DNA from: Periplaneta americana
Lineage: Eukaryota; Arthropoda; Insecta; Blattodea; Blattidae
Direction of reading: 5' to 3'
Assembly: GCF_040183065.1 (NCBI RefSeq)
Contig: NC_091122.1
Span: 77,980,955-78,044,954 of the forward strand
DNA length: 64,000 bases
Numbering within the stretch: the stretch's first letter is position 1; each line of letters begins with the position of its first letter. A program made the translations under genes and the position numbers. Positions 11,613 through 20,796 of this stretch are shown here, piece by piece. Below the pieces are notes generated by a model. That model saw only the letters and a program-made list of their open reading frames with translations. It was not told the origin of the DNA and did not search any database.

Positions 11613-13658
11613 CTATGAGAATAGGAACAAAGGTGTACGATGTCTTGTGTAGTACTGAGGGTTATAAGTTCCTAGTTTTGATACATACACAATTTGGTGG
11701 GAATGTGCCTGTTTATAAAATGTTTCAGCGAATCTCCTAATGATAACTGAGATACTTTCCACTTTTAGATCTTGATGTATCTCTTCGTTTCTTGTGTACC
11801 ACCCGCTGTTATGAATTACACGTAATACTTTATTTTGTACAACTCGAATGGGATCTAATGTTGCCTTAGGTGTGTATCCCCATACTGTAGAACCATACAA
11901 AAGCACTGATCTAATCAGCAATTTATAAATTGTCACTTTTTTAGATGTTGACAATGCATGTGTTTTTAAAAGGGAATACAGTTGTACCATTCTTGCTATT
12001 GTTTTTGCTCGTGTATTTGCAATGTTGGTATGCCATAACAGACGACTATCCAAATGGATTCCAAGATACTTAACAGAATCCTGAAATTCAAGAGCAGTAC
12101 CATACAGTGTGAGTTTAGTTTGTGGTACACTTCGATTTCTACTGAAGGCTATGACTTGACTCTTCATTGTATTTACAGTTAAGCGCCAATGTTGGAACCA
12201 TTCTTCTATAAGGTGGACATGCCGTTGAAGTCGACCAATGGCTAGATCGGCATTACAATGTGTAGTGTATGCTAGTGTATCATCTGCATATAAGGCCAAC
12301 CTGGTGACGTCAGTTTCTGGAAAATCTGAAGTATATGCACAATATAAGTAAGGGCCCAGTACTGAGCCTTGCGGAACTCCTCCTTGAATTTTCTTTTGTC
12401 TTGATAAACAGCCGTCTTCCTTAACACAGAAACGTCTGTTCCGAAGAAAATAAGCAATTATATGAATCAGTGCATCAGGAACCTCTGATTGGATTAATTT
12501 ATAAATTATACCAGTATGCCACACAGAGTCAAATGCACTTTTGACATCGAGAAATATTGCTACGGTAGTAGCTCTGTTGTTGAAACCGATAGTTGTTTGT
12601 TCAGCAGGACGCAGCAGTTGGTGTGTTGTAGAGAGACCTTGTTGATATGCAGCCTGATAGGGTGGAATAAGGTTTGGTGCACTTTGTAGAAGTCTGGTCA
12701 TAAGAATTCGTTCAAATACTTTGCCAAGGGCATTAATCAAACTTATTGGTCTGCGATTTGCTGGAACCTTGGGATTTTTCTTTTGTTTGGGAATGGCAGC
12801 AATATATGCAAGTTTCCAAGCATCTGGAAAATATCGATGAGCTATACACTGATTGAAAAGCTTGGTAATATACATAAGTGCCTTTCTAGGTAAGTTTTTA
12901 AGTTCCATGTTGTTAATTTTATCAGGACCTGGTGCCTTTTTAGGTTTAAGGCGTTTAATAATGGTTTTGACTTCTAACGGGCTCGTTAAACAAATGTACT
13001 GGGATACGGGACATGGTAGGAACGTGCTGACAGTTTCCTCAACATGGCGATAATGTTCAACTAATCTGTCACATTCATTAGCAGGTTTAAATTGGTTCTC
13101 AAAACAATCGGCTATCAGTTCAGCTTTTTCAAAAGACTTATAAACTGGGCCATCTTTGCCATGTAAAGGTTGATTTTTAGAGTAGGAATCATGTTTGGTT
13201 AACCGTTTGGTGATTGTCCAAATTTTATTTGACTGTCCTGCATCAGCAACATCTTTTTCAAATTTCGAAACTTTGATTTCTAGTGCCATTTTGTGCACTC
13301 TATTTTTCATAATGTTATATACTTTTTTGTCAATTTGTGGTCTAGTTTTTTGCCAGCGCTTACGAGCTCTCTGTTTAGCCATTCTTAGTAGACTTAAATT
13401 CGAGTTTTGATGGAGATAACTTTGTATTGGTTCTTTCTCTAGTGAAGCATATTTTGCTGCTTTCAAAGTATTTTCAAAGATTTTAATTCCTGCATCAATG
13501 TCTTCTTTTGTTGTAATCAATGGATTAGCCGAAATTGATTGTGAAATATATCCCCGATAGGACGACCAATCCATGCTGCTTAAGAAAGCTTGAGGAAATA
13601 GCCTCTCAGTAGTTGCTCTTTCAATGATTAAAACAACATGGTTATGATCAGAGGACAA
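11613..13658 (-). CDS. Jockey ORF2, reverse transcriptase portion
   Basis: A 681-codon open frame that copies element RNA at the nicked target. Residues about 1-190 are the linker after the endonuclease; SSDHNHVVLII near the start is the last endonuclease motif (SDH). The RT domain follows, with KPKKAPGPDKINNMELK, RRPISLINALGKVFERIL, the catalytic aspartate region VAIFLDVKSAFDSVW, GGVPQGSVLGPYLY and the active site LALYADDTLAYT. A C-terminal region with VKYLGIHLDSRLLW and LLIRSVLLYGSTVWGY runs to a natural stop. All key residues are present. It lacks its own start because it is the downstream part of ORF2; a frameshift near 13700 separates it from the endonuclease at 13673-14356. Confidence 0.92.
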   Translation of the reverse strand: MSSDHNHVVLIIERATTERLFPQAFLSSMDWSSYRGYISQSISANPLITTKEDIDAGIKIFENTLKAAKYASLEKEPIQSYLHQNSNLSLLRMAKQRARKRWQKTRPQIDKKVYNIMKNRVHKMALEIKVSKFEKDVADAGQSNKIWTITKRLTKHDSYSKNQPLHGKDGPVYKSFEKAELIADCFENQFKPANECDRLVEHYRHVEETVSTFLPCPVSQYICLTSPLEVKTIIKRLKPKKAPGPDKINNMELKNLPRKALMYITKLFNQCIAHRYFPDAWKLAYIAAIPKQKKNPKVPANRRPISLINALGKVFERILMTRLLQSAPNLIPPYQAAYQQGLSTTHQLLRPAEQTTIGFNNRATTVAIFLDVKSAFDSVWHTGIIYKLIQSEVPDALIHIIAYFLRNRRFCVKEDGCLSRQKKIQGGVPQGSVLGPYLYCAYTSDFPETDVTRLALYADDTLAYTTHCNADLAIGRLQRHVHLIEEWFQHWRLTVNTMKSQVIAFSRNRSVPQTKLTLYGTALEFQDSVKYLGIHLDSRLLWHTNIANTRAKTIARMVQLYSLLKTHALSTSKKVTIYKLLIRSVLLYGSTVWGYTPKATLDPIRVVQNKVLRVIHNSGWYTRNEEIHQDLKVESISVIIRRFAETFYKQAHSHQIVYVSKLGTYNPQYYTRHRTPLFLFS

Positions 13659-13672
13659 TTCTTGTAAAGTGT

Positions 13673-14356
13673 CTATAACAGGGGTACAGTATTACATCTG
13701 AAAAGAAATCCATCAAGTACATCTGGTTTATGATTTGCATTTTGAGGGTAGAAAGTAGGTTTGTTAGGAGCTAAGATTTGATAGCCGTACTTGTCAGCAT
13801 GTTTTGAGAGTATGCGACCTCTGGTTATTGTTACGCGTGAATTCCACTCAATGTTCTTAGCGTTGAAGTCACAGCCAATTATAAAATTATTTGATATACA
13901 GGATATTGCATCAAGTTCTGAAACTAAGAGAGGCTTATTTGGAGAGCAATACATCGATCCAATTAAAATGGTTTCGTTATTGTATTGAATTTCAACTAAA
14001 GTTATAGATATGTGTCTAAGCTGGGGTGACTGTATTCTGTAGTGTCTAATACAATTTTTAATTAAGATAGCTGTTCCACCAAAAGGGCCATTACTTCCAT
14101 CAGAGCGATACACTGTATAATTTTTAACGCTGAGTCTCTTATTAGGTGTTAATTGAGTTTCTGTGATTAAAAACACATCTATATCATGCTGATGTAAAAA
14201 GTCGTCAAGTACATTTTTATCCCTAGTCACTCCATTTGCATTGCAGGTCACTATTTTTAGTGGCTTGTGTAACTTTTGTCTGGGTTTATTTTGTTCCACT
14301 TCTAAACAGACTAGAAACACCATCAATGAACACTGATATTTTATTAAAAATATCAC
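13673..14356 (-). CDS. Jockey ORF2, APE-like endonuclease portion
   Basis: This encodes the N-terminal endonuclease of ORF2, which nicks target DNA to prime reverse transcription. Visible motifs are KIVTCNANGVTRDKN, VFLITETQLTP (catalytic Glu), FGGTAILIKN, ILIGSMYCSPN, NFIIGCDFNAKNIEWN (Asp/Asn pair) and HKPDVLDGFLF. The final SDH motif lies in the next frame, at the start of the 11613-13658 ORF. One frameshift around 13690-13710 therefore splits a single ORF2. The true start is probably near the HKPLKIVTCNANG segment rather than the first Met of the open frame, whose upstream residues belong to the ORF1-ORF2 overlap. Confidence 0.88.
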   Translation of the reverse strand: MIFLIKYQCSLMVFLVCLEVEQNKPRQKLHKPLKIVTCNANGVTRDKNVLDDFLHQHDIDVFLITETQLTPNKRLSVKNYTVYRSDGSNGPFGGTAILIKNCIRHYRIQSPQLRHISITLVEIQYNNETILIGSMYCSPNKPLLVSELDAISCISNNFIIGCDFNAKNIEWNSRVTITRGRILSKHADKYGYQILAPNKPTFYPQNANHKPDVLDGFLFRCNTVPLL

Positions 14357-14419
14357 TTTGTTGCTTCACTTGCAAGAAGGTTTGATGTAAACATCTTAAA
14401 TAATAACTGATATTGAATG

Positions 14420-15769
14420 TTTTTAAAAAGTTCCACCATTCTCTCAATTCATGAAAAAATTTATTAAAAGATGAACTGTAAGCAAATTGATCTGGTGCCT
14501 TTCGAGTATGATTATCGATATTTACCTTTCGGAATCCTTTAATAACCTGTTGAGTGACAGGAAGTGGAGGAAAAGACTGGGCAGAAAGATCTGGCTGCTT
14601 GTTATGGGTAGGATTCCTGGTTTTCACTCCATTTACGTAAGCTTGATATTTTGGACACTGTCTAAAATTAGCAGGATGATCCCCTTGGCAATTTGCACAT
14701 TTTGCAGGAATAGAAGTAGGTTTTGACAAGAATATGATTTATGGTTCTCACCACATTTAACACATCGTGGTTGGATGTGGCATGAATGAGTCTTGTGGCC
14801 AAACCCTTCACACTTGTAACATTGAATCGCCCCTTGCCGGGAGATGTAATCTTCAATTTCCACTCTAAGATGGCAAAGACTGCGTAACTGACGAATATCG
14901 GGTTTGTCTTGTAATTGATTTACTGTCAGGACCCAAATTGGCATAGGCAACCATGTCATTAAGCCTGTGTTTTCATCTTGGACTTTTTTTCTTAATTGTC
15001 GAACTGACTCAGTAGGATAATTTAAACTTCGAAGTTCAGTTAGGATTTCTTCAGACGAGGGTTTATTTGGAAGTCCTTTTAGAACAACTTTCAATACTTT
15101 TGAAATGTTATAAGGAAAGGTATAGAAATTATATTTTTGCAGAATCAAATAATTTTGTAATTTCTCAAAATCACATTTTATTGAAACATATAGTTTCAGA
15201 CCGACAGGACTAAACTTCCCTTCTGCTAATATTTGAAGTGAGTCCTTCAAAGTTTGTTGCAACTTAAAATAATCAACTTTACTTGTTACTACAATAGGGG
15301 GTGGTGGCTTATGTTTCCGACTTCCATTTTGGGAATTTGCAGATTTTTCTTCTGTGGTGGAAAAATCCATTTGTGATGTAGGTTGTTGACTTATAGAATT
15401 ATCTTTTTCAATTTCTGGATCTTCTAATAGTGGTTGGAAAACATTGTTAGTTTTCACCGGAACTGTAGTTCCCATTTTCTTATACAAACGAGCAGCTGAA
15501 GTTCGGGGAAGAACTCCCTTCATTTTACTAGGTACTGACTTGAATTTAAATTCATGTATGTCGGCTTCTCTAGCTGATGACATTTTTCCGACTTTACGCC
15601 GTGTTCCAGAAGAGTTATGAACTTCATCAATATGCGAAGAAATGGCATTCTTTTCCAGTTGTGGATTTATAGCAGCATCATAGATGTCTGAATGAACCTG
15701 AGCAGTAGTTATAATTTCACTGAAATCACTCGAATTTTCATTAGAAGTCATATTGAATAAACAACACAA
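14420..15769 (-). pseudogene. Jockey ORF1 (Gag) with three zinc knuckles, one frameshift
   Basis: ORF1 starts at 15769 on the minus strand and runs 378 codons to 14633. It then shifts frame near 14729, where the overlapping frame (14286-14729) continues. The N-terminal half is low complexity, with PPPPIVV. The middle holds the Gag fold typical of Jockey (KVDYFKLQQTLKDSL, FPYNISKVLKVVLKGLP). The C-terminus carries the knuckles CYKCEGFGHKTHSC (CX2CX4HX4C), CVKCGENHKSYSC and, after the frameshift, CANCQGDHPANFRQCP. This protein packages element RNA and directs it to the nucleus. Only the frameshift breaks it. Confidence 0.88.
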
Positions 15770-15944
15770 TGGGTCCGTCTAAAGACGGCCCAAAAACGAA
15801 GAGAATGTAACTCAAATAAATATAATAATTGTAATTAACACACAAAAATTAAGAACTTGCTTTCAGCACAAATTTTAAATAATCTGAACACTAGTGAAAG
15901 TTAAACACAATGTGAGCACTGTACGCAACAAGACGCAGCTACTA

Positions 15945-15956
15945 ACTGAATGGTCT
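15945..15956 (+). repeat. Jockey target-site duplication, right copy
   Basis: A perfect 12-bp match to 11437-11448; it marks the 5' end of the minus-strand Jockey element. The flank from 15957 to about 16150 is non-coding and may include the RTE 5' end. Confidence 0.9.
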
Positions 15957-16159
15957 GTGAGGTCCATTTTGCGTATTTAGTCTGCTGAGAAATCTCCGCT
16001 AGATGGCAGATCATATAACACTATAACCCAACATGTTATAATGGAAACGTAAACGCACTCTGATTAATAATTACGATTATTTTCAGTTTTCCTTTAATTA
16101 AACTACATAATATGTGTAAATGTATACCAGAGATAAAATCTTACCTGGAAAAAATGATG

Positions 16160-17528
16160 TCCATCCCTTGAAGTCATAACTTCAGAATTTTCTTGGACTG
16201 AGACTTTGAATTGCACACCGGTCGAAATGCACGCTGTGTTTCTTTCCTTCCAATATTTGCTAGCAGTGGTCGTACAAACTTTGTTATTATGATCTGGATA
16301 ACCATCTGTTTATGATTTGGCATACTGCAATTTAATAACGCGCAGTCTGAAAGAGAAGAATACGCAAATGTGCGAATTGTTCTTGTTAGTTGAGAAGACT
16401 TCGTACAATATGGTACTGCGGCTTCAACGAACTCCTGCAAATATTTTATTAAGGCAACGAAAGTCGATTTTGGATATCTAAGCCCTCCTAAGTCTTGGTC
16501 ATTTAATGGCGTCAAAGTTTTAGGCATAGATATATTCCTAATACACCAATCACAACTTACTTTCCATCAATTACGCGTATTAAATATCTGCAAATCAAAG
16601 TTTGGGAGACATGATCAAAACATGATCAGGATGAATAAGGTCATTTTCGGTATCGGTATCTGTGATACTATTTCCACCAGTTGGAAAAGTCTTTCCGCAA
16701 TATACATTATCTCCAGTGACATTGGATGCTTTGGAAGCTATCATAAGTCCTGACTTCAATATTCTTTTGATAGCTTATGCCGCTGTACGTACATTTGTTA
16801 TATCTTTACTACCACCTCCCATTCTAACTGCGCTAAAAGAACCTCTGCTGGATCTCCAGAAAATCTTCAAAAGATGTATGGTACAATGAACTGTAGAGTT
16901 CACAGTGAACAGAAGTGCCTTTGTCGTCTCTTTGGTTAGCCCTTTCAATTTAGCCCGTTTTGATTCAACATGAATCCTCCTTATATATCCGACGAAGTAT
17001 TCCTGTAGCCCTGCAGTCTTTCATCAGCTACAGAATAAAACTGCATGTGATTTGGGTTGCATTGCCTCATATGCTGTGTTTTGTCACGTCATGCACTGTG
17101 AAAAATTTATATATACACTTCATGAAATGTACAGATGGGCCAGCTTCTGAGAAGTCTACATTGGTATTGATACAGACATTGTTATTCACGAAGTCAACTG
17201 TGACAGTTACTGCAGGAGAGAAAACTTGTACACCCGTTAATACATTCATTTTCTTCGAAGATAGTAGGTTAAATGCCTCGTATAACATCAGACTTTAAAA
17301 CGTTTTTCTTGCAGTTCTCTCTATAGTCTTCTGAACGAAAATGTGGACTACACACACGTGAGTAATCGGTTGGAACCCACCTGCTACCATTATAAACACC
17401 GTGTCTGGATTTAGACGCCAGCCTCTTTTCTCTAAGTTCTTTTGCTGAGGGAATTTCATGATATTTTATTTCTTTTGAATGTGAACTCCTTGTCTAGATT
17501 TACAAAGGAGAACACAACAATTCACCAT
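16160..17528 (-). pseudogene. P-element/THAP9-type transposase remnant
   Basis: The minus strand starts at the ATG at 17528 with MVNCCVLLCKSRQG, matching the first two cysteines of a THAP zinc finger. In shifted frames follow YHEIPSAKELREK and then SRWVPTDYSRVCSPHF with KSDVIRGI, the C-x2-H and the final hydrophobic end of the same C2CH domain. Further on are VFSPAVTVTVDFVNN and SEAGPSVHFMKCIYKFF (17067-17288), similar to the central part of P-type transposases, and the C-terminal block LNDQDLGGLRYPKSTFVALI (16174-16527). The RNase-H-like catalytic residues cannot be placed. Multiple frameshifts show it is dead. No terminal repeats were assigned. The plus-strand ORFs here are antisense. Confidence 0.7.
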
Positions 17529-17904
17529 TTTTAAACATGAACACAGCAGCTAATTTATATCGAAAATTAATATCACGTTTTGCAATAATTTATGATTTTG
17601 CACAAAGTTTATACACACAAATTAGAGCATAAAAATTCAATATTTTCATAATTTAAACGAGTATTTAGCTTAGTCAGATGTAATAATTAATCATACAATC
17701 ACTAACAATAGCATCAACCAGAGCCTTATTCAGTTACTGAAGAAGGCTCTGCCTCAACACTTTAACATCTGCAGATTAGAAATGATACGGTTTGGTGCAG
17801 TCACAGCCACGCTCTAGCGGCAAATTCTAGAAACATTGCTACACGGTGTTTCCCATGTTAAATTGTACCGTGGAGCAGGCAGTATTATTATAATCCACAC
17901 GGCG
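17529..17904. other. No recognised feature (upstream of THAP remnant)
   Basis: AT-rich sequence that may include the 5' end of the THAP/P element. I could not match inverted repeats between here and 16000-16150. Confidence 0.4.
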
Positions 17905-18182
17905 CACAGTGGTCTATTTCTCACTTTTACGGGGACATTCGCCCTAAAACTCAACCTGCTCAAATTGTAAAACACTGACATAGAAATATAGCCAGATAGT
18001 TGTGTAGCACTTCTAAGTATATTTTAATGAAATCAGCGGAGATAAAAGAGCAATAACAACACCGTTAAACGGAATAAAATATACACAGCCGTCAGTCGCT
18101 GATTTTCAGCACTTTCAGTTGGTTTTTCGTTTTCTTATAGAAAGTGCTCACTGTAGTATATTGTGAATATTTGAGTGTCATC

Positions 18183-18203
18183 ATGGCTGCTGGTCCTTCA
18201 GGT
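18183..18203 (+). other. Possible short first coding exon with splice donor (MAAGPSG)
   Basis: An ATG in a reasonable context (tcatcATGG) opens six codons, then CAG|GTAAAT, a good splice donor at 18202-18203. A diverged second copy at 18921-18941 reads ATGTCAAGTAGTTCTTTAG|GTATGT, and the sequence following each copy is also similar (A-run plus 'ccctttctttcg' versus 'ccctttgttccg', then a shared 'tttgcggaagt'-like stretch). No downstream exon was identified. It could be the first exon of a spliced transposon gene, or chance. Confidence 0.25.
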
Positions 18204-18478
18204 AAATTATGTACTATTTTTATCAACATCTTTTGATTCCATCATTATAATACAATTCATTTTTGGATTAAGAGAGAAAATGCGTCTCAGCGAGTTTAGA
18301 ACTAAATTCAACAGGATAGGAAAAAAATAACCCCCTTTCTTTCGGGCTAAAAATTGTTTAATATTCTTCATTACACCCATATCTATGTAATAAGACCACT
18401 CTTAATGAGCGTGGGTCTGCGGAAGTTGACAATTTCTTATGTTTTACGTTGTCAGGCATGAATCAGATAGTGACGTGA

Positions 18479-18670
18479 ATGGACATGTTTGAATTCCTTT
18501 TCAACAGAAGTCTTCTTTCTCGAGCAAATACTATCGTTGTAAAGAAGCAAATGGTGCACTTCATAACATCGAGAGTTCCTCAAATTAAGGAAGAGGAGAT
18601 AGGCGGTAAAATTTCCCTCTTTTGTAACAAATTGCTACTTCCCATAGTGGTCCAGAATCCATATTTTTAG
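18479..18670 (+). CDS. Unrecognised 63-codon ORF
   Basis: A small plus-strand ORF starting MDMFEFLFNRSLLSRANT and ending near the internal 'agtggtccagaat' copy. It has no recognisable domain or signal peptide. It sits between the two exon-like modules and could be chance. Confidence 0.15.
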   Translation: MDMFEFLFNRSLLSRANTIVVKKQMVHFITSRVPQIKEEEIGGKISLFCNKLLLPIVVQNPYF

Positions 18671-19329
18671 GAGGAAAAAAGTAGAAAAATTACATGTAAA
18701 AATATGAAATAAAACCCTTAAATTATTTTTCCTATATAACTGAGAAACACTGAATTGATAATCTAATCAGCGGAGGTGGCTGCAAGGCGGGAAAAGAGGC
18801 CGGTAACATGTCACATTTCCCCACCCAGCATTCTTACTCAGCAAGTGTCGCGAGTCTGCTGTTTTCTTTGTGCTGTAACTCTGTTGTAAGTGATCGATTC
18901 CATTAATATTTGATATCAACATGTCAAGTAGTTCTTTAGGTATGTAACACTGTTTGTTTTTGTTACATTTAATGTTATTATAGCATGTCACATTAGCATG
19001 AATGGACACGGGACAAAATATAAATGTAACCATTGAGTGCAGACTTGACTAAGGTAGAGAAAAAAAAAACTCCCTTTGTTCCGTCCCAAAATATATTTTT
19101 TTTTTTTTCACTTTCTCGAGTATGTAACTCTATTTTAAATGCAGTCTTAAGGTGCGCAGATTTGCGGAAGTAATAAATTATGCGCACTCTTCTTTCCAGG
19201 TGCAGGAGTGCAAATTTTTCTCGATTAGGGCTACAGTTATTTAAATATCTGTGAACTGAATCTGCTTCCGAAGTAAAAGTTAGGGAATTCAAGTTGGCAG
19301 CTTGTTAATTATGTATCAAATAAGCTTCC

Positions 19330-20755
19330 CGAGTGCCCAAAAAGTGCAACAGCACCTAAAATGATACTGTAACTACTGTATAGGGGAGAGTCGGGTAGTA
19401 TCGGACATCGGGTAATATCGGACAGTGAGTTTCTTTCATCTACCACCAGATGATAGTACCTGATTGACATGGTTACGTTTCTGTGATGTCGCATAGAGAA
19501 ACGTAACCATGTCATTCAGGTACTACCATATGGTGGTAAATGAAAGAAACGCACTGTCCGATATTACCCGATGTTCGATACTACCCAACTCTCCCCTAAC
19601 TTTTCATGAAAATCTGTTAGACAGAAGAAAAGTTACTAATTTTGTCTAAATGCATCCCCTATAAGGGGCAGTTCCTCTTATACCAACGTAATCAGAGAGT
19701 GTACAGAAAATAAATGTACTACGTGTAACTACTGTGTAAAATTTCATAAATATCTGTTACATAGAAAAGTTACTAATTTTGTCTAATTGCGCCCCCCTAT
19801 AAGGGGTAGTTCCACTTAGACCAACGTAATGAGAGCTTATATACAAAACCTACATGCTACCTGTAACTACTATGTAAAATTTCATAAAAATATGTTAGAT
19901 AGGAGAAAAGTTACTTATTTTGTCTAATTTGGCCCCCTATAAAGGATAGTTCCCCTTATACCAACGTAATGAGAGCTTGTATACAAAACATATATGCTAC
20001 TTGTAACTACTGTGTATAATTTCATAAATATATGTTAGGTAAGAGAAAAGTTACTAATTTTGTCTAATTGCGCCCCCTTATAAGGGGTAGTTCCACTTAG
20101 ACCAACGTAATGAGAGCTTATATATAAAACATACATGCTACCTGTAACTACTGTGTAAAATTTCATAAAAAGTATGTTAGATAGGAGAAAAGTTACTCAT
20201 TTTGTTTAATTGCGCCCCCTATAAGGGGTAGTTCCCCTTATACCAACGTAATCAGAGTTTGTATATAAAACATATATGCTACCTGTAACTACTGTGTAAA
20301 ATTTCATAAAAGACTGTTAGATAGGAGGAAAGTTACTTATTTTGTCTAATTGCGCCCCCATATAAGGGGTAGTTCCCTTTATGCCAACGTAATGAGAGCT
20401 TGTATACAAAACATATATGCTACCCGTAACTACTGTGTAAAATTTCATAAACATTTGTCACGTATGAGAAAAGTTACTAATTTTGTCTAATTCCGCCCCC
20501 TATAAGGGGTAGTTACCCTTACAATAACGTAGTCAGAGCTCGTATACAAAACATATATGCTATTTGTAACCACTATGTAAAATTTCATAAAAGCCATTGC
20601 TATAGGAGAAAAGTTACTAATTTTGTCTAATTGCGCCCCCAAGTAAGGGGTAGTTCCCCTTATACCAACGTAACGAGAGTTGGTGTACAAAACATATATG
20701 CTACTTGTAACTACTGTGTAAAATTTCATAAAAATCTGTTAGGTAGCTGAAAAGT
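19330..20755. repeat. Tandem array, about 140-bp unit, 8-9 copies
   Basis: The marker 'agttactaattttgtctaa' or a close variant recurs at 19631, 19768, 19909, 20049, 20191, 20331, 20472 and 20612, with a diverged copy at 20753, giving a 137-142 bp spacing. Most units contain ccccctataaggggtagtt, and some the near-perfect palindrome cccc(t)tataagggg, able to form a short hairpin. Units also share 'ccaacgtaatgagagctt' and 'tgtaactactgtgtaaaatt'. The first unit is interrupted by the MITE at 19383-19596. Small ORFs across the array are by-products of the repeat. Confidence 0.92.
19383..19596. mobile_element. 214-bp fold-back MITE with TA duplication
   Basis: Two arms of about 100 bp are inverse copies: the left begins ggggagagtcgggtagtatc, and the right ends with its complement, ...actacccaactctcccc. 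About 14 bp separates them. Each end is flanked by TA (19381-19382 and 19597-19598), the signature of Tc1/mariner-type integration. It has no coding capacity. Its insertion splits the first unit of the tandem array at 'actactgTA', so it is younger than that unit. Confidence 0.9.
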
Positions 20756-20796
20756 TATTAGTTTGTCCCGCTAAATTTGCATTCTGGACCACTGTG

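Larger units (their letters stand above)
11449..15944 (-). mobile_element. Near-complete Jockey-clade LINE with 12-bp TSD
   Basis: A 4496-bp minus-strand insertion. It runs from a 5' UTR of about 175 bp, through ORF1 (Gag with CCHC knuckles), endonuclease and reverse transcriptase, to a 3' UTR of about 160 bp and a short A-rich tail (gaattaaaaaaaat on the minus strand). Perfect 12-bp duplications lie at both ends. Only about two frameshifts break the coding region (near 14729 in ORF1 and near 13700 between endonuclease and RT), so it is far younger than the surrounding scraps. The insertion site lies at the 5' side of the RTE element, which is therefore older. Jockey LINEs use an internal promoter in the 5' UTR; I cannot point to its motif. 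Confidence 0.92.
17905..20796 (+). mobile_element. Putative TIR-bounded non-autonomous DNA element
   Basis: CACAGTGGTC at 17905-17914 is the exact inverse of GACCACTGTG at 20787-20796. With one mismatch the match extends to GGCGCACAGTGGTC against its partner. A related internal copy, agtggtccagaat, lies at 18649-18661 and matches the right end over 13 bp. If the ends are shifted one base outward, a 3-bp 'ggc' lies outside each, but no convincing TSD is seen. The inside holds two homologous 5'-exon-like modules (18183 and 18921), a fold-back MITE and a tandem array next to the right end. No transposase is recognisable. The class is unknown and the boundaries are inferred. Confidence 0.45.

Noticed and set aside
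16662..17298. Plus-strand ORFs (one faintly like an RNA polymerase large-subunit PVPP region)
   Set aside because: The resemblance is too weak, and the minus strand carries THAP/P transposase blocks across the same interval.
16000..17830. Terminal inverted repeats of the THAP/P element ('cgctagatggcag' versus 'cgctctagcggcaa')
   Set aside because: The match is short, in the wrong orientation and with no flanking duplication.
19631..20755. Coding repeats (small ORFs on both strands)
   Set aside because: The ORFs arise from the 140-bp periodicity and carry stops in every unit. No conserved protein.
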